Shown: positions 31,415-38,951 of the stretch, in pieces
Position numbering within the stretch: position 1 is the stretch's first letter
How the letters are laid out: each line of letters opens with the position of its first letter
NCBI GenBank assembly: GCA_963714145.1
Contig: OY970235.1
Location: 1,426,001-1,490,000, forward strand
Source of the DNA: JBBWZH01 sp035544115
Lineage (GTDB): Bacteria > Actinomycetota > Actinomycetes > Mycobacteriales > CADCTP01
Direction: 5' to 3'
Length of the DNA stretch: 64,000 bases
Notes under the pieces: generated by a model
Told to the model about the DNA's origin: nothing
What the model saw: the letters and a program-made list of their open reading frames with translations, nothing else
The model's database searches: none
Made by a program: the position numbers and the translations under genes

Positions 31415-32677
31415 ATGACCGGGGAGCGGCCGGGCGTGGTGCTCGGGGTGAGCGGCGGGATCGCCGCGTACAAGGCGGCCGAGCTGCTGCGGGCGCTGAC
31501 CGAGTCCGGGCACGACGTGCGGGTGGTGCCGACCGAGGCCGCGCTGCGCTTCGTCGGCGCGCCGACCTGGGCGGCGCTGTCCGGGCACCCGGTACACACC
31601 GGGGTCTGGGCCGACGCGCACGAGGTGCCGCATGTGCGCCTGGGCCAGCAGGCGCGGCTGGTCGTGGTCGCGCCGGCCACCGCCGACCTGCTCGCCCGCG
31701 CCGCCCACGGCCTCGCCGACGACCTGCTCGGCAACATCCTGCTGACCGCGCGCTGCCCGGTGCTGCTGGCCCCGGCGATGCACACCGAGATGTGGGAGCA
31801 CCCGGCGACCAGGGCGAACGTGGCCACCCTGCGCGGCCGCGGCGTGGTCGTGCTCGACCCGGCGGTGGGCCGCCTGACCGGCGCCGACTCCGGCCGCGGC
31901 CGGCTGCCCGAGCCGGCCCAGATCGCTGAGCTCGCCAGGCTGCTGATCGCCCGGCCGGACGCCCTGCGGTACGACCTGGCCGGCCGGCGGGTGCTGGTCA
32001 CCGCGGGCGGCACCCGCGAGCACCTGGACCCGGTGCGGTTCCTCGGCAACCGCTCGTCCGGCCGGCAGGGGTACGCGCTGGCGCTGGTCGCCGCGGCCCG
32101 CGGCGCCGAGGTGACCGTGGTCGCCGCCAACGTGGCGCTGCCCGACCCGGCCGGCGCCCGGATCGTCCGGGTCACCTCGGCGGCCGAACTGCGGGACGCC
32201 ACCCTAGCCGCGGCGGCCACCGCCGACGTGATCGTGATGGCCGCCGCGGTGGCCGACTTCCGGCCGGCCAGCCTGGCCCAGAGCAAGATCAAGAAGGAGA
32301 GCGGGGTGCCGCCGCCGGTCGTCCTGGAGCCGACCGCGGACGTGCTGGCCGAGCTGGTCGCGCACCGCCGGGCCGGCCAGGTGATCGCCGGCTTCGCGGC
32401 CGAGACCGGTGACGCCGGCGCCGACCCGCTCGCCCACGGCCGGGCCAAGCTCGCCCGCAAGGGCTGCGACCTGCTGGTGGTCAACGCCGTCGGCGAGGGC
32501 CGGGCGTTCGAGGTGCCGGACAACGAGGCGGTGGTGCTGTCCGCCGACGGCACCGAGGTCGCGGTACCCCTCGGGCCCAAAGCGGCGCTCGCGGCGGTAC
32601 TGTTCGACCTGGTCGCCCGGTGGCGGCCCGAAATCGAGCAGTCACCCGAGGTCGAGCGAACACCGACAGGGCCTTGA
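31415..32677 (+). CDS. coaBC: Bifunctional phosphopantothenoylcysteine decarboxylase/synthetase
   Basis: Makes 4'-phosphopantetheine for coenzyme A: the CoaB part joins cysteine to phosphopantothenate using CTP, and the FMN-dependent CoaC part decarboxylates. 420 residues. CoaC domain: VLGVSGGIAAYKAAELLR, with PAMHTEMWEHPATRANV. CoaB domain from about residue 190: VTAGGTREHLDPVRFLGNRSSGRQGYALA, AAAVADFRP and the KIKK lysines. ATG 31415 is four bases after the CHAT gene with only a weak ribosome binding site, so it may depend on transcription through CHAT in this genome. Confidence 0.96.
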   Translation: MTGERPGVVLGVSGGIAAYKAAELLRALTESGHDVRVVPTEAALRFVGAPTWAALSGHPVHTGVWADAHEVPHVRLGQQARLVVVAPATADLLARAAHGLADDLLGNILLTARCPVLLAPAMHTEMWEHPATRANVATLRGRGVVVLDPAVGRLTGADSGRGRLPEPAQIAELARLLIARPDALRYDLAGRRVLVTAGGTREHLDPVRFLGNRSSGRQGYALALVAAARGAEVTVVAANVALPDPAGARIVRVTSAAELRDATLAAAATADVIVMAAAVADFRPASLAQSKIKKESGVPPPVVLEPTADVLAELVAHRRAGQVIAGFAAETGDAGADPLAHGRAKLARKGCDLLVVNAVGEGRAFEVPDNEAVVLSADGTEVAVPLGPKAALAAVLFDLVARWRPEIEQSPEVERTPTGP

Positions 32678-32731
32678 GCCACGCCCGGTAAGCTCGACGG
32701 TTAACTATCCCGTTCGAGAGTCAGGAGAGCC

Positions 32732-33925
32732 GTGTCCCGGCGTCTTTTCACCTCCGAATCCGTCACGGAGGGCCACCCCGACAAGATCGCCGACGCGATC
32801 AGCGACTCCATCCTCGACGCCCTGATCGGACAGGACAAGAAGAGCCGGGTCGCCGTCGAAACGCTGATCACCACCGGCCAGGTGCACGTCGCCGGTGAGG
32901 TGACCACCACCGCATACGCCGACATCCCCACGATCGTCCGTGACCGGATCCTGCAGATCGGGTACGACTCGTCCAAGAAGGGCTTCGACGGCGCGTCCTG
33001 CGGCGTCAGCATCTCGATCGGGTCGCAGTCGCCGGACATCGCCCAGGGTGTCGACTCCGCGCACGAGGTGCGGGTCGAGGGCAAGGTGGACGAGATCGCC
33101 CAGCAGGGCGCCGGCGACCAGGGCCTGATGTTCGGCTTCGCGGTGAACGAGACGCCCGAGCTGATGCCGCTGCCGATCGCGCTGGCACACCGGCTGGCCC
33201 AGCGGCTGACCGCGGTCCGCAACGACGGCACCGTCCCGTACCTGCGACCGGACGGCAAGACGCAGGTGACCATCGAGTACGTCGACGGCCGGCCGGTCCG
33301 GCTCGACACGGTCGTCGTCTCCTCGCAGCACGCGGCCGACATCGACCTGCGCACGCTGCTCGAGCCGGACGTCGCCGAGCACGTCATCCAGCCGGAGCTG
33401 GCCAGCCTCGATCTGGTGACCGAGGGCTACCGGCTGCTGGTCAACCCGACCGGTCGGTTCGAGATCGGCGGCCCGATGGGTGACGCCGGGCTGACCGGTC
33501 GCAAGATCATCGTGGACACCTACGGCGGCATGGCCCGGCACGGCGGCGGCGCCTTCTCCGGCAAGGACCCGTCGAAGGTCGACCGGTCCGCCGCCTACGC
33601 GATGCGCTGGGTGGCCAAGAACGTGGTCGCCGCGGGCCTGGCCACCAAGTGCGAGGTGCAGGTCGCGTACGCGATCGGCAAGGCCGAGCCGGTGGGCCTG
33701 TTCGTGGAGACCTTCGGCACCGAGGCCGCCGACCCGGCCCGGATCCAGGCCGCCGTCACCGAGGTCTTCGACCTGCGCCCGGCCGCGATCATCCGCGACC
33801 TCGACCTGCTCCGCCCGATCTACAGCAAGACCTCCGCCTACGGCCACTTCGGCCGCGAACTGCCCGAGTTCACCTGGGAGCGCACCGACCGCGCCGACGA
33901 CCTCAAGCGCCTGGTCCTCAGCTAG
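32732..33925 (+). CDS. metK: S-adenosylmethionine synthetase
   Basis: Makes S-adenosylmethionine from ATP and methionine. 397 residues. ATP/methionine motifs: TEGHPDKIADAISDSILDA, the GAGDQGLMFGFA segment and the Gly-rich GGGAFSGKDPSKVDRSAAY. GTG 32732 has a strong ribosome binding site (CAGGAGAG). There is no SAM riboswitch in the short 54-base upstream gap. The stop codon is inside a large inverted repeat. Confidence 0.97.
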   Translation: MSRRLFTSESVTEGHPDKIADAISDSILDALIGQDKKSRVAVETLITTGQVHVAGEVTTTAYADIPTIVRDRILQIGYDSSKKGFDGASCGVSISIGSQSPDIAQGVDSAHEVRVEGKVDEIAQQGAGDQGLMFGFAVNETPELMPLPIALAHRLAQRLTAVRNDGTVPYLRPDGKTQVTIEYVDGRPVRLDTVVVSSQHAADIDLRTLLEPDVAEHVIQPELASLDLVTEGYRLLVNPTGRFEIGGPMGDAGLTGRKIIVDTYGGMARHGGGAFSGKDPSKVDRSAAYAMRWVAKNVVAAGLATKCEVQVAYAIGKAEPVGLFVETFGTEAADPARIQAAVTEVFDLRPAAIIRDLDLLRPIYSKTSAYGHFGRELPEFTWERTDRADDLKRLVLS

Positions 33926-33977
33926 CGCGACGGGCGATCCCTGCTCGCGGAAAGCGCGAGCCGGGGTCGCGCTAGCT
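33920..33977 (+). terminator. Long hairpin overlapping the metK stop codon
   Basis: Perfect 12-base arms AGCTAGCGCGAC (33920-33931) and GTCGCGCTAGCT (33966-33977), with an inner stem GCTCGCG / CGCGAGC and a GAAAG loop. The 5' arm includes the metK TAG. It is probably the transcription terminator or a 3' stabiliser; no U-tract follows. Confidence 0.65.
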
Positions 33978-34339
33978 ATGTCTGCCGCGGGGGCCGAGCC
34001 CCCGCGAGCCCCACGGTGTGGATGGCGCCGGTTCGCGACCTGTCGGGTCCGCGGGCCGGCGCTGTCGCGTTCCGGAGTGCGTAGGGCGCCGGGTGACGTC
34101 TTTGGCTGGCCGGTGACGGGTTTGCTGTGCCGGTGATGGTTCTGTGTGGTGGGTGATGCGGGCCGTCGGCTGGTGATGTTTTCGTGTGGCGGGTGGTGGC
34201 GCTGGGCCCTCACCCGGTCAGGCAACTCATCACCCGGCTGGCGAAGGCGTCACCGCACCGAGCCGCGGGCGGGTCGGCGCCCCTGGCGCAGCGGTACCGG
34301 GTGGCGGGGTGGATCCGGGCGGTCTGGTAGGACGGTGCG
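33978..34339. other. Gap before priA with a repeat-element copy and a possible small frame
   Basis: A single copy of the palindromic element seen after rpoZ (arms from 33985 and up to 34006 around CGA, then GCCCCACGGTG) lies here. Next come irregular repeats of the motif GGTGATG (about 34085-34180). A 44-45 codon frame from GTG 34193/34196 to TAG 34330 encodes VRQLITRLAKASPHRAA and AQRYRVAGWIRAVW, which reads more protein-like than its surroundings. I do not recognise it and it has no clear ribosome binding site. Confidence 0.5.
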
Positions 34340-37057
34340 GTGACCACGGCACCGTCTCCGGGCACCGGCGGGGGTGGCCCGGTCGGTGCTGACAGGCTGC
34401 CGTTGGCGTTGCCGGGCCCACCGCAGGACCCGCCGGGCCCGCCGAAACCGAAGGCGGGCAGGTCCGGGCGGCCGACCGGGCCGGGGGCCCGACCAAAATC
34501 GGGGGGCCGACCGGAATCGGGGGCGCGGCCGGAGATCCGGGAGCCGGCGGAGCGGGACCCGGTGGCCCGGGTCGCCGTCGACGTACCGCTGCCGCACCTG
34601 GACCGGCCGTTCGACTACCTGGTGCCGAGCACGCTGGACGAGGCGGTGCGGCCCGGATCCCGGGTCCGGGTCCGGTTCGCCGGGCACCTGGTGGACGGCA
34701 TCGTGCTGGACCGGGCGCCGGACTCCGGCCACCGGGGCCGGCTCGCGTTCGTCGAGCGCGCCGTCTCCGCCGAGCCGGTGCTCAGCGCCGAGATCGCCAC
34801 CCTGGCCCGCGCCGCCGCCGACCGCTGGGCCGGCTCCCTCCCGGACGTCCTGCGCCTCGCCCTCCCGCCCCGGCACGCCCGCGTCGAGGCCGAACCGGCA
34901 TCCGCCCCGGCCACTGCCGGCGCCGCGGACCCGGACCCGGGCCCGGCGGGCGCCGTGGACCCGGACCCGGGCCTGGCGGGCGCGGACCCGGGCCCGGGGG
35001 GCGGTACGGACCCGGGCCCGGGCCCGGCGGGCGGTGCGGGGTGGGGGCGGTATCCGGCCGGGGCGGCCTGGCTGCGGGCGGTCGGGGATGGTCGGCCGGC
35101 CCGGGCGGTGTGGTCGGCGCTGCCGGACGAGGACTGGCCGGCGCGGGTGGCCGAGGCGGTGCGCACCGCCCGGGCGGCCGGCCGGGGCGCGCTGGTGGTG
35201 CTGCCGGACCACCGCGACCAGGCCCGCGTGGACGCGGCGCTGACCGCGGCTCTGGGCCCGGGCGGGCACGTCGCGCTGTCCGCGGACCTGGGCCCGGCGG
35301 AGCGGTACCGGCGCTGGCTCGCCGTCCGCCGGGGGCTGGTCGGCGCGGTGGTCGGGACCCGGGCGGCGGCATTCGCGCCGGTCGCCGACCTGGGCCTGAT
35401 CGTGCTCTGGGACGACGGCGACGACCTGCACGCCGAGCCCCGGGCGCCGTACCCGCACGCCCGCGAGCTGCTGGTGCTGCGGGCGCACCTGGCCAGCGCG
35501 GCGATGCTGCTCGGCGGGTACGCGCGCACCGCCGAGGCGCAGTCGCTGGTCGGCTCCGGCTGGGCGCACGAGGTGGTGGCGGAGCGGGCGACGGTCCGGG
35601 CGGTCGCGCCCCGGGTGGTCGCGGTCGGTGACGAGTTCGAGGTGGCCCGCGACCCGGCCGCGCGCACCGCCCGGCTGCCCTCGGTGGCCTGGCGGGCGGC
35701 CCGCGACGCGCTCGCCGCCGGCGCACCGGTGCTGGTGCAGGTGCCCCGCCGCGGCTACCGCCCGGTGCTGGCCTGCGCCCGCTGCCGGACCCCGGCCCGG
35801 TGCCGGCACTGCCACGGCCCGCTCGCCGCCAGCTCCGGGCACGCCATCCCGGCCTGCCGCTGGTGCGGCCGCCCGGCCGGCCAGTGGGCCTGCGCGGTCT
35901 GCGCCAACCAGACCCTGCGCGCGGTCGTCGTCGGCAGCACCCGCACCGCCGAGGAACTCGGCCGCGCCTTCCCCGGCACGCCGGTGCGCCTCTCCGGCGC
36001 CCTCCTCACCGCAGCCGAGCACGAGCCGGGACGCGTGCCGGCCGACCGGCACGACACGGCACCCGGGTCCGCCGGCGAGCCCGGCCTCGCGGCCGCTCGC
36101 GAGACGGTCCGCCGGCTGAGCCCGGGGCCCGCCCCCGCCAGCTCCAGTCGGTCGTCGGGCACCGGCCGGGAGGTCGACCCGGCGTCGGGCGATCGGGCGT
36201 CGGGCGCGGGGCGGGAGGGCGACCGGGCGTCGGGTGCCGGGCGGGACGCCGACCGGGCGTCGGGCACCGGCCGGGAGGTCGACCCGGCGTCGGGCGCCGG
36301 GCGGGAGGTCGACCGGGCGTCGGGCACTGGCGGGGAGGTCGACCGGGCGCCGGGTACTGGGCGGGAGGTCGACCGGGCGTCGGGTGCCGGGCGGGAGGTC
36401 GACCGGGCGTCGGGTGCCGCGGCCGGCCGCAAGCGGCGCCGGGCGGCCGACCGGGGCGGGGTGCTGGCCACCGTCCCGGCGGCGCCGGCGTTGATCGTCG
36501 CGACTCCGGGCGCCGAGCCGGTGGCCGAGGGCGGGTACGGGGCGGCGCTGCTGCTGGACGGGTGGGCCCTGCTGACCCGGCCGGACCTGCGCGCCGCCGA
36601 GGAGACGCTGCGGCGCTGGCTGAACGCCGCGGCGCTGGTCCGGCCGGCGGCGGACGGCGGGCGGGTGATCGTCGGCGCGGACGGCGGGCTGGCCGTGGTG
36701 CAGGCGCTGGTCCGCTGGGACCCGGCCTGGTTCGCCGCCCGGGAACTGGCCGAACGGTCCGAGCTGGGCTTCCCGCCGGCCGCCCGGTTCGCCAGCCTGA
36801 CCGGGACCCCGGCCGCGGTCGCCGACCTGCTCGAGGCGGCCCGGCTGCCGGCGACCGCCGAGCTGCTCGGCCCCGTGCCGGCCGCGCCGCTGCCCGGGGC
36901 GCCGGCGGGGGAGGAGACCGAGCGCCTGCTGGTTCGCACCCCCCGCTCGGACGGCCCGGCGCTGGCCCGGGCCCTGCACGACGCCGCCGCCGTCCGCAGC
37001 GCCCGCAAGTCCCCCGAGCCGGTCCGCGTCCAACTCGACCCGCTCGAACTCCTCTAG
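34340..37057 (+). CDS. priA: Primosomal protein N' (PriA), helicase-inactive actinobacterial type, with repeat insert
   Basis: Restart protein that rebuilds replication forks. 905 residues, about 200 more than usual actinobacterial forms. A Pro/Gly-rich N-terminus precedes the 3'-binding domain (VAVDVPLPHLDRPFDYLVP). The nucleotide-binding loop is VVLPDHRDQARVD without GKT, and the DEXH position reads LWDDGDD, so ATP hydrolysis is unlikely; loss of these motifs is known in actinobacterial PriA. Zinc Cys clusters are present (CARCRTPARCRHCHG, CRWCG, CAVC). Two low-complexity inserts occur: DPGPAG-type at about residues 195-235 and decapeptides of the type REVDRASGTG at about 606-693. GTG 34340 is the start. 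Confidence 0.9.
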   Translation: MTTAPSPGTGGGGPVGADRLPLALPGPPQDPPGPPKPKAGRSGRPTGPGARPKSGGRPESGARPEIREPAERDPVARVAVDVPLPHLDRPFDYLVPSTLDEAVRPGSRVRVRFAGHLVDGIVLDRAPDSGHRGRLAFVERAVSAEPVLSAEIATLARAAADRWAGSLPDVLRLALPPRHARVEAEPASAPATAGAADPDPGPAGAVDPDPGLAGADPGPGGGTDPGPGPAGGAGWGRYPAGAAWLRAVGDGRPARAVWSALPDEDWPARVAEAVRTARAAGRGALVVLPDHRDQARVDAALTAALGPGGHVALSADLGPAERYRRWLAVRRGLVGAVVGTRAAAFAPVADLGLIVLWDDGDDLHAEPRAPYPHARELLVLRAHLASAAMLLGGYARTAEAQSLVGSGWAHEVVAERATVRAVAPRVVAVGDEFEVARDPAARTARLPSVAWRAARDALAAGAPVLVQVPRRGYRPVLACARCRTPARCRHCHGPLAASSGHAIPACRWCGRPAGQWACAVCANQTLRAVVVGSTRTAEELGRAFPGTPVRLSGALLTAAEHEPGRVPADRHDTAPGSAGEPGLAAARETVRRLSPGPAPASSSRSSGTGREVDPASGDRASGAGREGDRASGAGRDADRASGTGREVDPASGAGREVDRASGTGGEVDRAPGTGREVDRASGAGREVDRASGAAAGRKRRRAADRGGVLATVPAAPALIVATPGAEPVAEGGYGAALLLDGWALLTRPDLRAAEETLRRWLNAAALVRPAADGGRVIVGADGGLAVVQALVRWDPAWFAARELAERSELGFPPAARFASLTGTPAAVADLLEAARLPATAELLGPVPAAPLPGAPAGEETERLLVRTPRSDGPALARALHDAAAVRSARKSPEPVRVQLDPLELL
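36157..36420 (+). repeat. 30-bp tandem repeat coding REVDRASGTG decapeptides in priA
   Basis: About eight to nine in-frame units, mostly 30 bp, read REVDRASGTG with variants (REVDPASGAG, RDADRASGTG, GEVDRAPGTG). The array lies between the zinc-cluster region and the C-terminal domain of PriA and keeps the frame. Confidence 0.9.
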
Positions 37058-37069
37058 CAGCCCGCCCAG

Positions 37070-37350
37070 CCCTGGCCCGGCGCGCCCCGTCCGCCCCGGC
37101 CCGTCCGCCCGGCCGTCCTCCGTCCGCCCCGGCCCGGCCAGCCCGCCCCGGCCCGGCCAGCCCGCCCCGGCCCGGCCAGCCCGCCCCGGCCCGGCCAGCC
37201 CGCCCCGGCCCGGCCAGCCCGCCCCGGCCCGGCCAGCCCGCCCCGGCCCGGCCAGCCCGCCCCGGCCCGGCCAGCCCGACCCGCCCCGGCCAGCCCGACC
37301 CGCCCCGGCCAGCCCGCCCCGGCCAGCCCGACCCGCCCCGGCCCGGCCCG
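37070..37350. repeat. 19-bp tandem repeat between priA and def
   Basis: After the priA stop the unit AGCCCGCCCCGGCCCGGCC repeats with a 19-base period, about eight near-identical copies between 37130 and 37280. Variants with AGCCCGACCCGCCCCGGCC continue to about 37350. The period is not a multiple of three and no start or ribosome binding site is linked to it, so I treat it as non-coding. Confidence 0.88.
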
Positions 37351-37413
37351 GACGATCACGCCGATTGCCGACCCGGTGTCCGGGTCCGGGCAGCCGGACC
37401 GGCGTCGACTCCC

Positions 37414-37419
37414 TACACT
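37414..37419 (+). promoter_or_regulatory. Putative -10 element of def-fmt-rsmB
   Basis: TACACT, in the context TCCCTACACTG that also occurs before pheS, would start transcription near 37426, about 50 bases upstream of def. The -35 region is not clear. Confidence 0.38.
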
Positions 37420-37476
37420 GGTGATCCGCCAGCTCCCTGAAGGGGAAGCACGCCGTCTGGAAAGCAGGGTGCCGTC

Positions 37477-38028
37477 GTGACCGTCCAGCCGATTCGCCTC
37501 TTCGGCGACCCGGTGTTGCGCACCCCGGCCGACCCGGTGGTCGACTTCGACAAGGAGCTCCGGGGGCTCGTCGCGGACCTCTTCGAGACGATGCTGGACG
37601 CCCCGGGCGCGGGGCTCGCCGCGCCGCAGATCGGGGTCAGCCTGCGCGTCTTCACGTACCACCTCGACGACGAGGAGCACGGCCACCTGGTCAATCCGGA
37701 GCTGTCGTTCCCGGACGAAGAGGAGCAGGACGGGCCGGAGGGCTGCCTGTCGATCCCGGAGCTGTCCTGGGACTGCAAGCGGCACCTGCACGTGGTCGCG
37801 ACCGGCATGAACATGTACGGCGAGCCGGTCACCGTCAAGGGCACCGAAATGCTGGCCCGGTGCATCCAGCACGAGACCGACCACCTGGACGGCGTGCTGT
37901 TCGTGGACCGGCTCGATCCGGAGACCCGGCGCCGCGCGCTGGCCGAGATCCGGGCCGCCGAGTGGGCCGGCGGCCCACTGCCGACGGTGAAGCTGAGCCC
38001 GCACCCGACCGTCGGGCGGGCACTCTGA
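37477..38028 (+). CDS. def: Peptide deformylase
   Basis: Removes the formyl group from nascent N-terminal fMet. 183 residues. All three metal-site motifs are present: GAGLAAPQIG (motif 1), EGCLSIPE (motif 2 with the metal Cys) and HETDHLDG (motif 3). GTG 37477. Its TGA overlaps the proposed CTG start of fmt, pairing the enzyme that adds the formyl group with the one that removes it. Confidence 0.96.
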   Translation: MTVQPIRLFGDPVLRTPADPVVDFDKELRGLVADLFETMLDAPGAGLAAPQIGVSLRVFTYHLDDEEHGHLVNPELSFPDEEEQDGPEGCLSIPELSWDCKRHLHVVATGMNMYGEPVTVKGTEMLARCIQHETDHLDGVLFVDRLDPETRRRALAEIRAAEWAGGPLPTVKLSPHPTVGRAL

Positions 38029-38951
38029 AGCTCGTCTTCGCCGGTACGCCGGCTGTCGCGCTGCCCGCACTGCGGGCGATCCTGGCCTCCCGGCACGAGC
38101 TGGTCGCGGTGGTGACCCGGCCGGACGCGCCGGCCGGTCGGGGCCGGCAGACGCAGCCGTCGCCGGTCGCCGCGCTGGCCCGCGAGTCCGGGCTGGAGGT
38201 GCTCAGCCCGGCCCGGCCGCGTGAGCCGGAGTTCCTGGACCGGCTGCGCGCGCTCGCCCCGGACTGCTGCCCGGTGGTCGCGTACGGCGCGCTGGTGCCC
38301 CGGGTCGCGCTGGACATCCCGCCGCACGGCTGGGTCAACCTGCACTTCTCGTTGCTGCCGGCCTGGCGCGGCGCCGCCCCGGTGCAGGCGGCCGTGCTGC
38401 ACGGCGACGCGGTCACCGGCGCCAGCACGTTCCGGCTCGAGGAGGGCCTGGACACCGGCCCGGTGTTCGGCCTGCTGACCGAACCGGTCGGCCCCCGGGA
38501 CACCTCGGGCGACCTGCTCGACCGGCTGTCCCGCGCCGGCGCCGAGCTGCTGGTGAGCACCCTGGACGGCATCGAGGACGGCACCGTGGTGGCCCGCCCG
38601 CAGCCGCCGGACGGGGTCTCGGCCGCGCCGAAGCTCACCGTCGAGGACGCGCGGGTGGACTGGTCCGCCCCGGCGATGCGGGTCGACCGGCTGATCCGGG
38701 CCTGCACCCCGGCCCCCGGCGCCTGGACCACCCTCGGCCCGGACCGGCTGAAACTCGGCCCGGTCGCCCCGGCCGGTTCGGACGTTCCGCTCGCCCCCGG
38801 GGAGCTGTCCGTCGGCCGCCACGCCGTCCTGGTCGGCACCGGCACGACGCCGGTCGAACTCGGCGAGGTCCAGGCCCCCGGCAAGCGCCCGATGCCCGCC
38901 GCCGACTGGGCCCGTGGCGCCCGCCCCGGCCCCGGCGCCCACCTTGGCTGA
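38025..38951 (+). CDS. fmt: Methionyl-tRNA formyltransferase, apparent CTG start
   Basis: Formylates initiator Met-tRNA. The conserved protein starts at once with KLVFAGTPAVALPAL and contains VNLHFSLLPAWRGAAPVQAAVLHGD and GLDTGPVFG, with the catalytic Asn/His/Asp set; the C-terminal domain ends with APGKRPM. The only codon that gives the complete N-terminus is CTG 38025, overlapping the def stop as CTGA. There is no ATG, GTG or TTG in frame near it, and later starts would delete the formyl-donor fold. From CTG the length is 308 residues, normal for the family. CTG initiation is inferred. Confidence 0.92.
   Translation: MKLVFAGTPAVALPALRAILASRHELVAVVTRPDAPAGRGRQTQPSPVAALARESGLEVLSPARPREPEFLDRLRALAPDCCPVVAYGALVPRVALDIPPHGWVNLHFSLLPAWRGAAPVQAAVLHGDAVTGASTFRLEEGLDTGPVFGLLTEPVGPRDTSGDLLDRLSRAGAELLVSTLDGIEDGTVVARPQPPDGVSAAPKLTVEDARVDWSAPAMRVDRLIRACTPAPGAWTTLGPDRLKLGPVAPAGSDVPLAPGELSVGRHAVLVGTGTTPVELGEVQAPGKRPMPAADWARGARPGPGAHLG

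Noticed and set aside
32678..32731. SAM riboswitch upstream of metK
   Set aside because: The gap is only 54 bases and shows none of the conserved SAM aptamer stems.
34250..37033. 927-residue minus-strand frame antisense to priA
   Set aside because: Shadow frame created by the GC-rich third positions and by the 30-bp repeat of priA.
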